IMG/VR virus record: IMGVR_UViG_3300003886_000052
Span: 1 to 20,883 of that record
Strand: one strand, 5' to 3'
DNA length: 20,883 nt
Source of the DNA: a virus
The position numbers were made by a program, and so were the translations under genes. Below are positions 12,992-20,713 of this stretch, piece by piece (position 1 is the stretch's first letter; each line of letters starts with the position of its first letter). The notes below the pieces were generated by a model, which was given only the letters and a program-made list of their open reading frames with translations, did no database searches and had not been told where the DNA came from.

Positions 12992-13371
12992 CAGTATACT
13001 CCTCTACCTGCCTGAAGAGGCCCTCGAGTCCTCATCGGTGTACGATTCCCCGAAGGGTTTGGCGCAGAAGGAGCCCCTCGCAATCCTTGTGTCTGGGTGA
13101 TCTGTCTCTGGGCCTGAGGCTGGGGCTGAGACTGAGGGTTAGGGATCCTTTGGGGCACCTGAGGGGGGAGAGCTCGGGCAGGGATGCCACCCCCAGATGC
13201 AGGGATATTTGGCTTCTGCATCTGTACGGGGGCTGACTTTCCACGCAACTGCTGGATCATCCCGCTAACCCCACTCATACGAGGATCCGCTTGTCCCACC
13301 CCTTGTTGGGGGAACCCCTGCATGATGCGACCCATCATTGGTCCGTCGCCACCACCTTTTCCAAAAGCCAT
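12991..13371 (-). CDS. Small Pro/Gln/Gly-rich protein
   Basis: 126 residues from ATG 13371, 5 nt after AGGAGA; ATG 13374 directly before it is too close to that site. The sequence is low complexity: GKGGGDGPMMGRIMQGFPQQ near the start, then PPQVPQRIPNPQSQPQPQ and basic Pro-rich runs, ending RTRGPLQAGRGVY. It is probably disordered and binds DNA or partner proteins. It sits among internal virion genes and its ATG overlaps the preceding stop by 1 nt. No family recognised. Low complexity makes the coding call less certain, but the unbroken frame and coupling support it. Confidence 0.75.
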   Translation of the reverse strand: MAFGKGGGDGPMMGRIMQGFPQQGVGQADPRMSGVSGMIQQLRGKSAPVQMQKPNIPASGGGIPARALPPQVPQRIPNPQSQPQPQAQRQITQTQGLRGAPSAPNPSGNRTPMRTRGPLQAGRGVY

Positions 13372-14408
13372 CATATTCTCCTGTAATCAACGATAGCGTA
13401 GCCGCCGACGTAGCCAGCCACCATATCGGGATTGTCTTGTGCAAGTATACCGAAACCTTGTTGTCCCCAGAGGTAAGTCCAGCGGTAGAACTGTCTGCCG
13501 AGGAATTCACCTACGTATTCAATACCACGCTTCAGCCGTATGTCTGAAAAGCTCATCGCCCCTGCCCCAGCACTAAGGACAGACTGCATCATTGCTTGGT
13601 CAGCACTGAAAGCATCCATCTCTGCACTGTAGGTGTCCTGTGCGGCCCCAGTATAGTCAGCTCCGCCAACCATCCCCGCTGTATTAAATCCAGGAGCCGT
13701 CGGCATACCGACTTGTTGCCCGGTCAGTATAGCGTTAATCTCGTTGAGGCTAAAGCCCCTCATTTGCATCTCTTCAGCGATCTGCTGTTGTCGCAAGGTG
13801 TTCTGGTAGTTGGCCGCAGTCAAATCTTGCCCCTGCATACGGGAAGCCTCCGCCCCAGCCCCTATGTCAGCGCCGAAACCGGCCTGCTGATAAGCATCCG
13901 CTCGGGTACGCTCCATATTCGCCATAGCATTGTCGTAAGCCTCATCCCCAGGACGCAACCCCTGATTTCGTAAAGAAGACTCTGTCTGCTCAGATCGCTG
14001 TTCCCACTGAGGGTCCAACCGAGAGGTGGCCCGACCATACAGAGCATCACCTGCCTGCTCATTGTAGCCGGACCCTCCCCCGATTGGTCCTGCGAGCTCT
14101 TGAAACTGGGACCAATCCATAAGGCCGCCAAACTCATCCTCCACCCGGTCCATCATACCACCGGCGAGGTTGCTGCGACCGACTTGGATGCCTAGTTGAG
14201 CATCTAATGCTTCCTGCTGCTGAGGATTGAGGCTGACATTTTGAGTCCAATCCCCACCATCTCCCTCGTCCCATTCAATCGTACCCCACGGAGTTATTTG
14301 GGTCGGACGGTTTGCCCGAGTCTGTGCCTCCAGGTTGGCTAGATTTCCTTCAGCAGTACGTTCAGCCGCGGATTCGTAATCAGGCGGCGGCGGCGCTTTC
14401 TTGCCCAT
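13371..14408 (-). CDS. Internal/tail virion protein with S74-like C-terminal chaperone module
   Basis: 345 residues. The N-terminus MGKKAPPPPDYESAAERTAE is a known podovirus structural-protein start. The middle is helical and Gln/Ala/Met-rich (NYQNTLRQQQIAEEMQMRG). The last 58 residues begin S288-D-I-R-L-K293 and contain YRWTYLW, GFGILAQDNPDMVAG and IVDYRRI, matching the core of the endosialidase-type intramolecular chaperone (peptidase S74). There, a Ser-Lys pair drives self-cleavage just before the Ser. The module is shorter than a classical S74 domain. The ATG has GAGG 7 nt upstream. It overlaps the GNAT-like gene by 29 nt. Internal-core or tail assignment is by position. Confidence 0.83.
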   Translation of the reverse strand: MGKKAPPPPDYESAAERTAEGNLANLEAQTRANRPTQITPWGTIEWDEGDGGDWTQNVSLNPQQQEALDAQLGIQVGRSNLAGGMMDRVEDEFGGLMDWSQFQELAGPIGGGSGYNEQAGDALYGRATSRLDPQWEQRSEQTESSLRNQGLRPGDEAYDNAMANMERTRADAYQQAGFGADIGAGAEASRMQGQDLTAANYQNTLRQQQIAEEMQMRGFSLNEINAILTGQQVGMPTAPGFNTAGMVGGADYTGAAQDTYSAEMDAFSADQAMMQSVLSAGAGAMSFSDIRLKRGIEYVGEFLGRQFYRWTYLWGQQGFGILAQDNPDMVAGYVGGYAIVDYRRI

Positions 14409-14820
14409 TGCATATCCTCAAGTATTTACAGTCTTCTTTACGAAGTTCCTGTATGACATAATCAACCCCGATGTTGTACCCGTCTTTCACACGGTACAGC
14501 TCTTCCAGGCCAACCCTCTTGTTAAATCTCAAAGCTCTTTCATTGCTGGCAGCGGTAACGCCTATGACTACACCCTTATCACAAGTATCAAAGATGTACC
14601 CAAAGACGGCCTCAGGAAACCCATGTCTCATGATGTGGCTATCCTCTAAAGCAATGTGGATATTCACCGCATTGTACGACCAACTATCCAGAGCAACTGC
14701 CCCAACAATCTTACCGTTCTTCCAAGCCACCAGACCTTTAGTATCTTCACACCAGACACACTCAGCTAGATTCTTAATCCACAACCATTCTTCTACCTGA
14801 TCCATAGCCTTAATAATCAT
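14380..14820 (-). CDS. GNAT-like acetyltransferase
   Basis: 146 residues from ATG 14820, which overlaps the previous stop as ATGA; a GTG at 14841 would add 7 residues and lacks that coupling. GNAT-type features: GLVAWKNGKIVGAVAL (29-44, the central beta hairpin), VVIGVTAASNERALRFNKRVG (84-104, beta strand then a helix with the N-x-R-A-L...R-x-G pattern) and a final strand ending YVIQELRKED. Proteins of this type occur among podovirus tail genes, with unknown targets. Whether it still binds acetyl-CoA is unclear, because the usual Q/R-x-x-G-x-G/A pyrophosphate loop is not obvious. It ends in an alanine run. Confidence 0.8.
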   Translation of the reverse strand: MIIKAMDQVEEWLWIKNLAECVWCEDTKGLVAWKNGKIVGAVALDSWSYNAVNIHIALEDSHIMRHGFPEAVFGYIFDTCDKGVVIGVTAASNERALRFNKRVGLEELYRVKDGYNIGVDYVIQELRKEDCKYLRICNGQESAAAA

Positions 14821-16409
14821 AGCAGACCCCCATCGTCCCACATAAGGCCAATAGCGATGAGAGTAGTCTCAACCTGGGACTTTCCTCGTAAAGATACTGC
14901 ACAGGTCTTCCCAATGCCCCATGCCCCACGAGGAGGTTGCACATTGACCGCCCCGCCGCCCCAGACAGCCGTGTCCCACAAGCCAGTATCCCAAACACCG
15001 ACCCCAAAGGCGCTCGCATTGGGGGGGCTGGGCAATTCTGTAAGATCATAGTCGTAATACGCTCTTACAGTGTAAGACGGTACTGCCTGAGCTAAAAAGA
15101 TAGGGCGAAGGAATTGCATCCGCTTGAACTGCTCAGGGAGATCCAAATCTTGGTAACTTGTGAGTAACTGCCACTCAATCTGTAAGGGATTTGGGGAAGT
15201 AAGTTCTACATTGTCTATCGTACCTTCGACCCGCCACACACTGATGCTGGAAGACCCAAAATAGAATTCACTTTGGTATTGCTCACTGGTTAGGACAGGG
15301 ACATCATACCAGATACTCCATGCCTTCAAGTTAAGCTCATAGACATATTGAATGTCTGGTTGGGACAGTTCTTTTGGGGTGGAGATCACCAACCTGCTGA
15401 GGCTGGGGTGGAGCTTGATTTCCCAACCAAAATCCCCACGAGTTCGGGTCATTTGCTGATTGATGAAGGCTTGGATTTTCCAGCTGAGAGAAGACTCAAG
15501 GCTGAAAGGATCCTTACCCTGCAACAGCGCCGTCATGCTTATCAAGCCATAGGTTGAAAGTAAGAGCAGGTCTCCACCAAACAAGGAACTGATACGCCTC
15601 CCGAAAGGCATTGCCCCGACGAACCATAGCCCAATGATTCCAAATGTGCTCGAACTGCTCGGATCTGTTCCGGCGTAAACAACGACGTCGCCTCCGGTAG
15701 AAACTGCCACGAGGTAGTCGTCTGGTCCCTCACCGCTATCAAGCGTCCAGTCTGCGAGAATAGCAAGACCTCCCCCGTAGCGAAATCTAGAGCCAAAGTT
15801 AAATTCAGTGAGTGTGCCTGCGAAGGTCCCGACATCGGAATACCAAGCTGATGTTGAATTCTTTTCAATGTACCAAATCCTATTTTTCCAAGACATGACA
15901 AAGGCAATGTCTGTTGCGCCTCCTGCGGGTCCGACAATGGCGGGTATAGTCCAAAGACCCGTACTTTCCTCGTAAGCAACCAGACCATTTTCTTCATCTG
16001 CTGCTAGGAGTATGTGGGCTCCCCCATCATTAGTGAATTGGGTGTAAGACATACGTCCTGCCGGAGTAGTCTTATTGAGCCAATCAACCTCCTTTACGGG
16101 GGCCATCGTACTTGCGCTTATGTCGTAGATACCATCATTGTTTGCCGCAAAGAGGCGATCCTCGGAGCCGTCATCCATCGACCCGGAGAATGGTAGGATA
16201 GTTTGAATTCCAGCCCCGAGGAAGCCATTCGCATATTCTGCATATCCGGGGCGAACCTTCAACCCGTAGGTTGTGGCATCAATATTGATTGATAGTATGC
16301 AATCACGAGGCTCCATGCCGTAGAGGTTAGATATGGAGTTAATCCCCGACGTAGGAGCCGGCATCGTGGCTGGCTTAGTCGTTTGCTCCGAGGGAGCTAT
16401 CCCAAACAT
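14817..16409 (-). CDS. Tail hub/nozzle-like protein (P22 gp10 / tail tubular B analogue)
   Basis: 530 residues, predicted to form the nozzle of a short tail. Visible: ISNLYGMEPRDCILSINI (26-43) and LKVRPGYAEYANG, typical of the N-terminal segment of this family. A long run of short beta segments in blade-like repeats follows (for example RLFAANNDGIYDIS and HILLAADEENGLVAYEEST), as in beta-propeller tail proteins. The C-terminal region has FKRMQFLRPIFLAQ and a conserved YDYDLTELPSPPNAS. It follows the adaptor gene with TAATG overlap, matching podovirus gene order (adaptor, then nozzle). Sequence similarity to P22 gp10 or T7 gp12 is not claimed; the assignment is by order, length and beta-rich pattern. 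Confidence 0.83.
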   Translation of the reverse strand: MFGIAPSEQTTKPATMPAPTSGINSISNLYGMEPRDCILSINIDATTYGLKVRPGYAEYANGFLGAGIQTILPFSGSMDDGSEDRLFAANNDGIYDISASTMAPVKEVDWLNKTTPAGRMSYTQFTNDGGAHILLAADEENGLVAYEESTGLWTIPAIVGPAGGATDIAFVMSWKNRIWYIEKNSTSAWYSDVGTFAGTLTEFNFGSRFRYGGGLAILADWTLDSGEGPDDYLVAVSTGGDVVVYAGTDPSSSSTFGIIGLWFVGAMPFGRRISSLFGGDLLLLSTYGLISMTALLQGKDPFSLESSLSWKIQAFINQQMTRTRGDFGWEIKLHPSLSRLVISTPKELSQPDIQYVYELNLKAWSIWYDVPVLTSEQYQSEFYFGSSSISVWRVEGTIDNVELTSPNPLQIEWQLLTSYQDLDLPEQFKRMQFLRPIFLAQAVPSYTVRAYYDYDLTELPSPPNASAFGVGVWDTGLWDTAVWGGGAVNVQPPRGAWGIGKTCAVSLRGKSQVETTLIAIGLMWDDGGLL

Positions 16410-17149
16410 TACGGCCCCCCGTAATTCGTGTTCGGAATGTTCCTAAAGTCAAGGTAGTGGATTCCAGCCGCTCTAGCCCCAGCGTTCAAGATAGGGGAAG
16501 ACTTATTTCCTCCGGTAGCATTTTCAAATGCTTTCGCAAATGCTGCTGCTGCCCCGGCGGAATTGAATCCTTTAGCCTCTAAGAACTTGAACCGTAGGTA
16601 CTGGACAAGCATTACTGGTTTGAACAGTATGGTGTCCCCGTTGGCCGTGACGGTATCAGAATAGGTAATCCCTCCAGGATCAAGAACCCAATTTCTCGAA
16701 ATATACTCAAAATTGATGTCCAAACCGTTAGGAGGGGGTTGTGGAAAAATATTGAACTTGTTCTCCATGATCCGAAAACTGGCGTAGATCGTGTAGCTCA
16801 CCAAATCTCGACCCATAAGGTATGACCACTGCTGCGGGGAAAGAGGGCCTCCGAGGGGCACATTTTCACTGCGCTCCCATCCAGTCTGTGGAATCATATA
16901 CCCGAAATCATTAGGGAGATCATAAATCCCCGTATCTGGGGGGACAACAGTTAAAATCTGATGCTCCCTCCGTAAGACTTCCCAGGGGTACGACTCAACG
17001 AGATCCTGACCGCATGTTGTGATCAGGTTTCGTAGCTGGACAAAGCTGGGGTTGGTGTCAGAGAATACATCAATACTGGGCTCAAGACCGCACTCAACTG
17101 CTGCACGATTGATTATGTCCGAAGCTGAGATGTATCTACTGACCGGCAT
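16409..17149 (-). CDS. Head-tail adaptor (gp4-like / tail tubular A analogue)
   Basis: 246 residues. The N-terminus MPVSRYISASDIINRAAVECG (split at 20) and the helical segment FVQLRNLITTCGQDL (31-45) match the adaptor family's start. WEVLRREHQILTV, YDLPNDFGYMIPQTGWERS (75-93) and PLSPQQWSYLMGRDL form its hallmark central block. A later helical part (VQYLRFKFLEAKGFNSAGAA) follows. Adaptors join the portal to the short tail nozzle and keep packaged DNA in. Gene order, upstream of the long nozzle-like gene and downstream of capsid genes, fits this. It starts just after the coiled-coil gene's stop. Confidence 0.85.
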   Translation of the reverse strand: MPVSRYISASDIINRAAVECGLEPSIDVFSDTNPSFVQLRNLITTCGQDLVESYPWEVLRREHQILTVVPPDTGIYDLPNDFGYMIPQTGWERSENVPLGGPLSPQQWSYLMGRDLVSYTIYASFRIMENKFNIFPQPPPNGLDINFEYISRNWVLDPGGITYSDTVTANGDTILFKPVMLVQYLRFKFLEAKGFNSAGAAAAFAKAFENATGGNKSSPILNAGARAAGIHYLDFRNIPNTNYGGP

Positions 17150-17746
17150 TTACTTCTTTCCCTTTTTCTCCAGCATATTGACCTTCTCTATGAGATCATC
17201 AATTGCCTGCTGCTGAGCAGCAAGTTCTGAATCCTTCTGGTCAATAGCCGCATTGAGCTGTTCCAGAGGGGCAGCTTCCCTAGCGGCTTGAATGTAAGCC
17301 TTCGCTTTCGTCTTTAAGGAGCCAACCCCCATGAATTTCTGCACATGGACGTCAGCCAGATCCGCCAACTGCTCAACAGTGTAGACGCCGAAAAACTTGA
17401 GCTCCTCCACCTGTGCGCGGGTGACCATAGGCCACGCCTTCAGCGGGGTGCCCTCGTGTATCTCACCTTCACCATTTTTGAAGGCGGCGAACTGTTTGGA
17501 AAACCGATCTTGATCCATCTGGCGAGCGGGTCGGATGACAATGCTATCCTTATCCCCGGGAACCATGATGCGAACGTAGCATTCGTCCTTATACATAGGA
17601 CGCCCTTCTTTCAGGGTAGCTTGGTCATCTTTCCGTGGGTGGTTGAAGAACACCACGAAGAGCTTGCTGTCTCCAGCAAATCGTGCACTGCCCTGCTCAT
17701 TGAGCATAGCAGCTTCGGTTATTTCGTAATTGGCTTCTTGTAACAT
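17150..17746 (-). CDS. Conserved phage protein with HhH-like and coiled-coil segments
   Basis: 198 residues, unknown function. Residues 1-105 look like a beta-rich domain (KLFVVFFNHPRKDD, 28-41; CYVRIMVPGDKDSIVIRP, 56-73). Residues 112-150 contain VEELKFFGVYTVEQLADL and GVGSLKTKAKAYI, a helix-hairpin-helix-like pattern. Residues 160-195 form a coiled coil (DQKDSELAAQQQAIDDLIEK), with a basic end. It sits between the capsid-adjacent gene and the adaptor, so a virion-assembly or DNA-contacting role is possible. The ATG follows AGGAGAATGAA, the repeated initiation module. An upstream 7-bp GC hairpin separates it from the capsid region. Confidence 0.83.
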   Translation of the reverse strand: MLQEANYEITEAAMLNEQGSARFAGDSKLFVVFFNHPRKDDQATLKEGRPMYKDECYVRIMVPGDKDSIVIRPARQMDQDRFSKQFAAFKNGEGEIHEGTPLKAWPMVTRAQVEELKFFGVYTVEQLADLADVHVQKFMGVGSLKTKAKAYIQAAREAAPLEQLNAAIDQKDSELAAQQQAIDDLIEKVNMLEKKGKK

Positions 17747-17757
17747 TTCATTCTCCT
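17744..17757 (-). repeat. Repeated initiation module, partial copy
   Basis: Reads AGGAGAATGAAATG on the minus strand, 14 nt identical to the copies at 7165-7183 and 20376-20394. The last ATG starts the coiled-coil gene. Confidence 0.6.
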
Positions 17758-17791
17758 AATTCTAATTATTATATTTTTAGACTTAAGAGTT

Positions 17792-17809
17792 GGGGGGCCG
17801 AAGCCCCCC
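17792..17809 (-). terminator. GC-rich hairpin after the capsid-adjacent gene
   Basis: On the minus strand GGGGGGC-TTCG-GCCCCCC gives a 7-bp stem with a UUCG tetraloop, 11 nt after the 105-aa gene's stop. The sequence after it (AACTCTTAAGTCTAAAAAT) lacks a tight U-run, so it may be a leaky terminator or an mRNA-protecting end. Confidence 0.55.
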
Positions 17810-17820
17810 GTCTCCGTTCT

Positions 17821-18138
17821 TTAGGTAGCGTCTGCTGTGATGACCGCATTGCGAACCCAACCGTACTCGTTGTCAGCGAATGCGAGAGTCCCAACGTAGG
17901 CACCACCACCGTCCGAAGCTTGACCTGCGGCGTCAACCGCAATGTCAATCTGGGAGGCTGCGATTGCACCACTTGCCTGGACATACCGATACATGAACCC
18001 ATCCGACCCTTTCTGTTGCGTGTTCAATGCAAAGTCTGGGGCAGGGCGAGTACCATCACCACCGTCTGAATTGATCAGAATACGACTATCCGGATCGACG
18101 GCACCGATTCGTCCTTCGGCTGTTGCTAGATTTACCAC
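17821..18138 (-). CDS. Capsid-adjacent small protein, possible head decoration
   Basis: 105 residues from a GTG at 18138, 8 nt after GAGGAG. An out-of-frame ATG just upstream stops after three codons. Content is Ala/Gly/Asp-rich and beta-prone: VNLATAEGRIGAVDPDSRIL (2-21), DGFMYRYVQASGAIAAS (46-62), IDIAVDAAG and GAYVGTLAFADNEYGWVRNAVI. Small genes placed directly after the major capsid gene often encode head decoration proteins, which is the basis for the suggestion. No homologous family is recognised. It is bracketed by hairpins at 18152-18178 and 17792-17809, so its mRNA level is probably set separately from capsid. Confidence 0.75.
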   Translation of the reverse strand: MVNLATAEGRIGAVDPDSRILINSDGGDGTRPAPDFALNTQQKGSDGFMYRYVQASGAIAASQIDIAVDAAGQASDGGGAYVGTLAFADNEYGWVRNAVITADAT

Positions 18139-18151
18139 TTCATTGTCTCCT

Positions 18152-18178
18152 CAAAAAGAGCCGGGCCGAAGCCCGACT
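18152..18178 (-). terminator. Intrinsic terminator after the major capsid gene
   Basis: On the minus strand AGTCGGGC-TTCG-GCCCGGCT forms an 8-bp stem (one T-G) with a UUCG loop, followed by CTTTTTGA. It lies 13 nt beyond the capsid stop and ends just before the ribosome binding site of the next gene. Partial read-through is needed for the downstream tail genes unless another promoter exists. Confidence 0.82.
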
Positions 18179-18191
18179 GAAGCGTTAGCCC

Positions 18192-19151
18192 TTACGCGCC
18201 GTTGATACGACCCTGATACCGCGCACCCGATGACGTCAAGTTGCCAGCCCACGCCAGGATTTGCACTTCTGCATCCTGGTTAGTGCTGTACCGACGATTC
18301 GGAGAGAGCGGGACCATGTTCCGGTCGCTGTGAGGGCGGTAGAAGATGTAATCACAGTTAAGTGAGAACAACGTGCTCGCCGGTACGAAACCGCCGATAC
18401 CACCGTCCAGAACAACATCAGCGTCCATGAACTTCAGGGTGGGGAACCCGAGGTTGCCAACTTCCGGGGAGTTGAATCGTTGCTGGGCCTGTAAGGATGC
18501 AACGTAAAACTGCCAGAAGAGGTTATCCATCAGGAGTAAGTCGGGGCGATCTGATCCACGGACCTGGGATGCCCAGAGGCTGTTCATCGTGGCTTGGACG
18601 TTCGCGGCAGTGATCGTTATGGTCTGCACTTGCGAGCGCCAAAAGGTCCACGTGGCCCGATCGATCCCACCGTATGTCCCCGTAGTCGGGTCAACTGGTA
18701 CAGCGGCATCAAGGCCAGTAATTTCCTTACCTGCGGAGCCTGTACCGTCTGAGTACAAGCCGTCACTGATAAGATTTGCAAGGGTTGATTCTGCGACACC
18801 TAACCGACCTTCCATGAGGTCAATCATGCGTTCACGGCCGGAGTTTTGCAACATCTCCAGGCCAGAAATGACAACGGGGACCGCCGCCTGCTTCCAATCG
18901 TACTCGGCTGCGCTGAGCACGTCTGATACACCAACAGGCAGAAGGTCGTAACCGCTATACCAGCCCTGATTCGCATTCTCAGCGAATGAAAGTTCCTGCA
19001 AAATCTTTGTGCCGCCAGAAGCGGTTTTGATTTTGCCTTTCAAACTGAGTTTGCTCAGAAGAGCATTGTTTGCAGTCACGTTGTCAGCAATCTCGCGTGT
19101 ACGACTTTCAATCGTAGTAGCAACGATGTCGCTAACATTTGGAAATGGCAT
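18192..19151 (-). CDS. Major capsid protein (HK97-fold phage capsid family)
   Basis: Main head shell subunit, 319 residues. The N-terminus MPFPNVSDIVATTIESRTRE (1-20), then NNALLSKLSLKGKIKTASGG and WYSGYDLLPV, is the recognisable start of a common podovirus capsid family. The core has AAEYDWKQAAVPVVISGLEML (82-102) and LISDGLYSDGTGS. Later come TWTFWRSQ, a DLLLMDN strand and a C-terminal AEVQILAWAGNLTSSGARYQG segment. ATG at 19151 has GGAG upstream. It follows scaffold and precedes a terminator. No cleaved N-terminal delta domain is visible, which fits a separate scaffold gene. Confidence 0.94.
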   Translation of the reverse strand: MPFPNVSDIVATTIESRTREIADNVTANNALLSKLSLKGKIKTASGGTKILQELSFAENANQGWYSGYDLLPVGVSDVLSAAEYDWKQAAVPVVISGLEMLQNSGRERMIDLMEGRLGVAESTLANLISDGLYSDGTGSAGKEITGLDAAVPVDPTTGTYGGIDRATWTFWRSQVQTITITAANVQATMNSLWASQVRGSDRPDLLLMDNLFWQFYVASLQAQQRFNSPEVGNLGFPTLKFMDADVVLDGGIGGFVPASTLFSLNCDYIFYRPHSDRNMVPLSPNRRYSTNQDAEVQILAWAGNLTSSGARYQGRINGA

Positions 19152-19209
19152 TTATGATTCTCCAAGTGATTTGTGAAAAGATAATTTCTGCCAACTTGGG
19201 GAATCTGCA

Positions 19210-19240
19210 CTGAGGCTGGGAGTTCCTAGTTCCCAGTCAG
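19210..19240 (-). other. Stem-loop between scaffold and capsid genes
   Basis: In the 118-nt gap 19152-19269, CTGGGA pairs with TCCCAG around a 9-nt loop. An outer CTGA/TCAG pair is separated by a two-base bulge. No U-tract follows on the minus strand. It may protect or process the capsid mRNA 5' end. I found no good sigma-70 promoter in this gap. Confidence 0.4.
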
Positions 19241-19269
19241 GGTAGCATATAATAGGTGTGAGTTACAAG

Positions 19270-20379
19270 CTATCCGTGCCCTACTGACCCCTCTGCCTCA
19301 TCCCACAGCTCACTCATTATAGCTCTGGTGTCGGAAGAAGAACTACCTCCGCTACCGGCATTTGGAGTTCCTCTTATGCTTGAAGCTGCGGCCTTCTTAG
19401 CGGCTATAGCAGATGCGCTAACCTTCCCGGCTTCTGCTGCCACTCGCTGCTTCAGAATAGGGCCAATTTCAGGGTGGGCATTGGATGCGTGGCCGTATGC
19501 CTGTTCCAAGGTCATGGTACGACCTCGGTTCGTAGCCATCTCCATGAGATCAGCCATATCTTCTCGTAAGTCCTCATAAAACTCACTATGACTTTCTTGG
19601 AAGGACGACAGCTCAGTGCTAGCCTCCACATTGACCTGCTGGACTGCTTCAGTCCTTCCTGTATTTACTTGCCCCATGAAATCTTTTATAGGGGCGAGCT
19701 CCTTTTGTATAGACTGGAGCAGAGGAGCGTTAGGGTCTTCAGACACTTCCTGCCCCGAAAGCACATCATCCAACATACCAATATCCACCCCATACTGGTT
19801 GATGATATTCTTCACCACTTCCGCTTTCTTAGCGGGGGAGCCCATCGTCAACTGTGCCGCCGTAGTCATCAGCTCAGTTATGGCTTGTGCAGGGCTGGAC
19901 CCTTCTGCCTGGATAAAGCTCTGGAACGGGGCTACCGTTTTGTAATACTCATCAGCGACTCGTTTATGCCCGGAAGCCTGCTGCAAACCTCTTGCAATGT
20001 CAGACTCTCGTTTGGCGATTTCAGCTTGGGCTTCTGGAGGGATTGCTGCCCAGTGTTCACGGGCAGCAGGCGTCCAGGAAACGGGCGCTTTCGTATCTCC
20101 TCCAAGAGATCCAGCATCCCCTTCGGCAGAGGCTTCAGAAGAAACCGATTCAGATTCCTCACCTTTTGATTCATCACCAGTCCCGCCATCGTCGTCACCA
20201 CCTTCTCCTGGCGCTTCAGAACCTTCGGCTTCTCCTCCGGCGGATGCTTCGGCCTCCGCATCCCCCACGGAGACCTCGGAGTTCTCTGAGGATCCCCCTG
20301 CTTCTTGTTCTTCTTCTTCGGCATCATCTACCTCCTTAAAAGCAGATTCAAGCTGCTCACGAATTGATTCTCCGGCCAT
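19270..20379 (-). CDS. Capsid assembly scaffold protein
   Basis: 369 residues, predicted to template head assembly and then leave. The N-terminal 100 residues are extremely acidic and low complexity (Glu/Asp/Gly/Ser/Ala, for example EVDDAEEEEQEAGG). Next comes a helical region starting VSWTPAAREHWAAIPPEAQ (99-117) with AKRESDIARGLQQAS and a KKAEVVKNIINQYGVDIGML stretch (about 183-202), a pattern shared by podovirus scaffolds. The C-terminal part is helical, then Ser/Gly-rich, ending SELWDEAEGSVGHG. ATG at 20379 follows AAGGAGAATGAA. The order of small gene, scaffold and capsid supports the call. Antisense frames over its acidic tail are composition artefacts. Confidence 0.9.
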   Translation of the reverse strand: MAGESIREQLESAFKEVDDAEEEEQEAGGSSENSEVSVGDAEAEASAGGEAEGSEAPGEGGDDDGGTGDESKGEESESVSSEASAEGDAGSLGGDTKAPVSWTPAAREHWAAIPPEAQAEIAKRESDIARGLQQASGHKRVADEYYKTVAPFQSFIQAEGSSPAQAITELMTTAAQLTMGSPAKKAEVVKNIINQYGVDIGMLDDVLSGQEVSEDPNAPLLQSIQKELAPIKDFMGQVNTGRTEAVQQVNVEASTELSSFQESHSEFYEDLREDMADLMEMATNRGRTMTLEQAYGHASNAHPEIGPILKQRVAAEAGKVSASAIAAKKAAASSIRGTPNAGSGGSSSSDTRAIMSELWDEAEGSVGHG

Positions 20380-20394
20380 TTCATTCTCCTTATT
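20376..20394 (-). repeat. Repeated initiation module, copy 2
   Basis: Minus strand AATAAGGAGAATGAAATGG, identical over 19 nt to 7165-7183. The last ATG starts the scaffold gene. The copy also covers the stop region of the preceding 107-aa gene. Confidence 0.7.
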
Positions 20395-20713
20395 GTGATA
20401 GTTGGTCTATTGTTCGTTTGATAGCTTCAATTCGAGCACCCTTACCGTCAGGGTTGCCATTGAAGAAGCGGTCCCTCTTCCTGGCATCCCTAGACCAATC
20501 TTCATTGTGGCCTTCTTGGGTTTGGACAACATTGTGTCGACGATTATGATCGTGCAGCTCCCTTTTATTTCTTATCTCCTTACCATCAATTGGAGAGAGG
20601 AAATTGCAGTCAAACCGCAAGTCATCGCGAGGGATATGGGCAGAAGCCCCAACCTCTAGCATCTTGGTTGTTCCGTCAGACTGTTTAATCTGACGCCACG
20701 TTCGTCGACCCAT
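20390..20713 (-). CDS. Small conserved phage protein between portal and scaffold
   Basis: 107 residues, starting MGRRTWRQIKQSDGTTKMLE. The central FLSPIDGKEIRNKRELHDHN (38-57) and NRRHNVVQ (57-64) match a motif of a small protein that sits between portal and scaffold genes in many phages. The C-terminus is strongly charged (DARKRDRFF). Function is unknown; a head-assembly accessory or DNA-contacting role is possible. ATG has AGGAG 6 nt upstream, inside the previous gene's end, giving a 29-nt overlap. Its His/Arg/Lys content is high, but no zinc ligands form a recognisable finger. Confidence 0.84.
   Translation of the reverse strand: MGRRTWRQIKQSDGTTKMLEVGASAHIPRDDLRFDCNFLSPIDGKEIRNKRELHDHNRRHNVVQTQEGHNEDWSRDARKRDRFFNGNPDGKGARIEAIKRTIDQLSQ

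Noticed and set aside
19152-19269. Sigma-70 promoter driving the capsid gene
   Set aside because: TATTAT/TATATG hexamers exist on the minus strand, but no acceptable -35 lies 16-18 nt upstream.
19588-20398. Long plus-strand frames (193 and 133 aa) opposite the scaffold gene
   Set aside because: They are antisense products of the scaffold's acidic low-complexity region, rich in Ser/Pro/Arg/Leu, with no ribosome binding site. The scaffold call is well supported.
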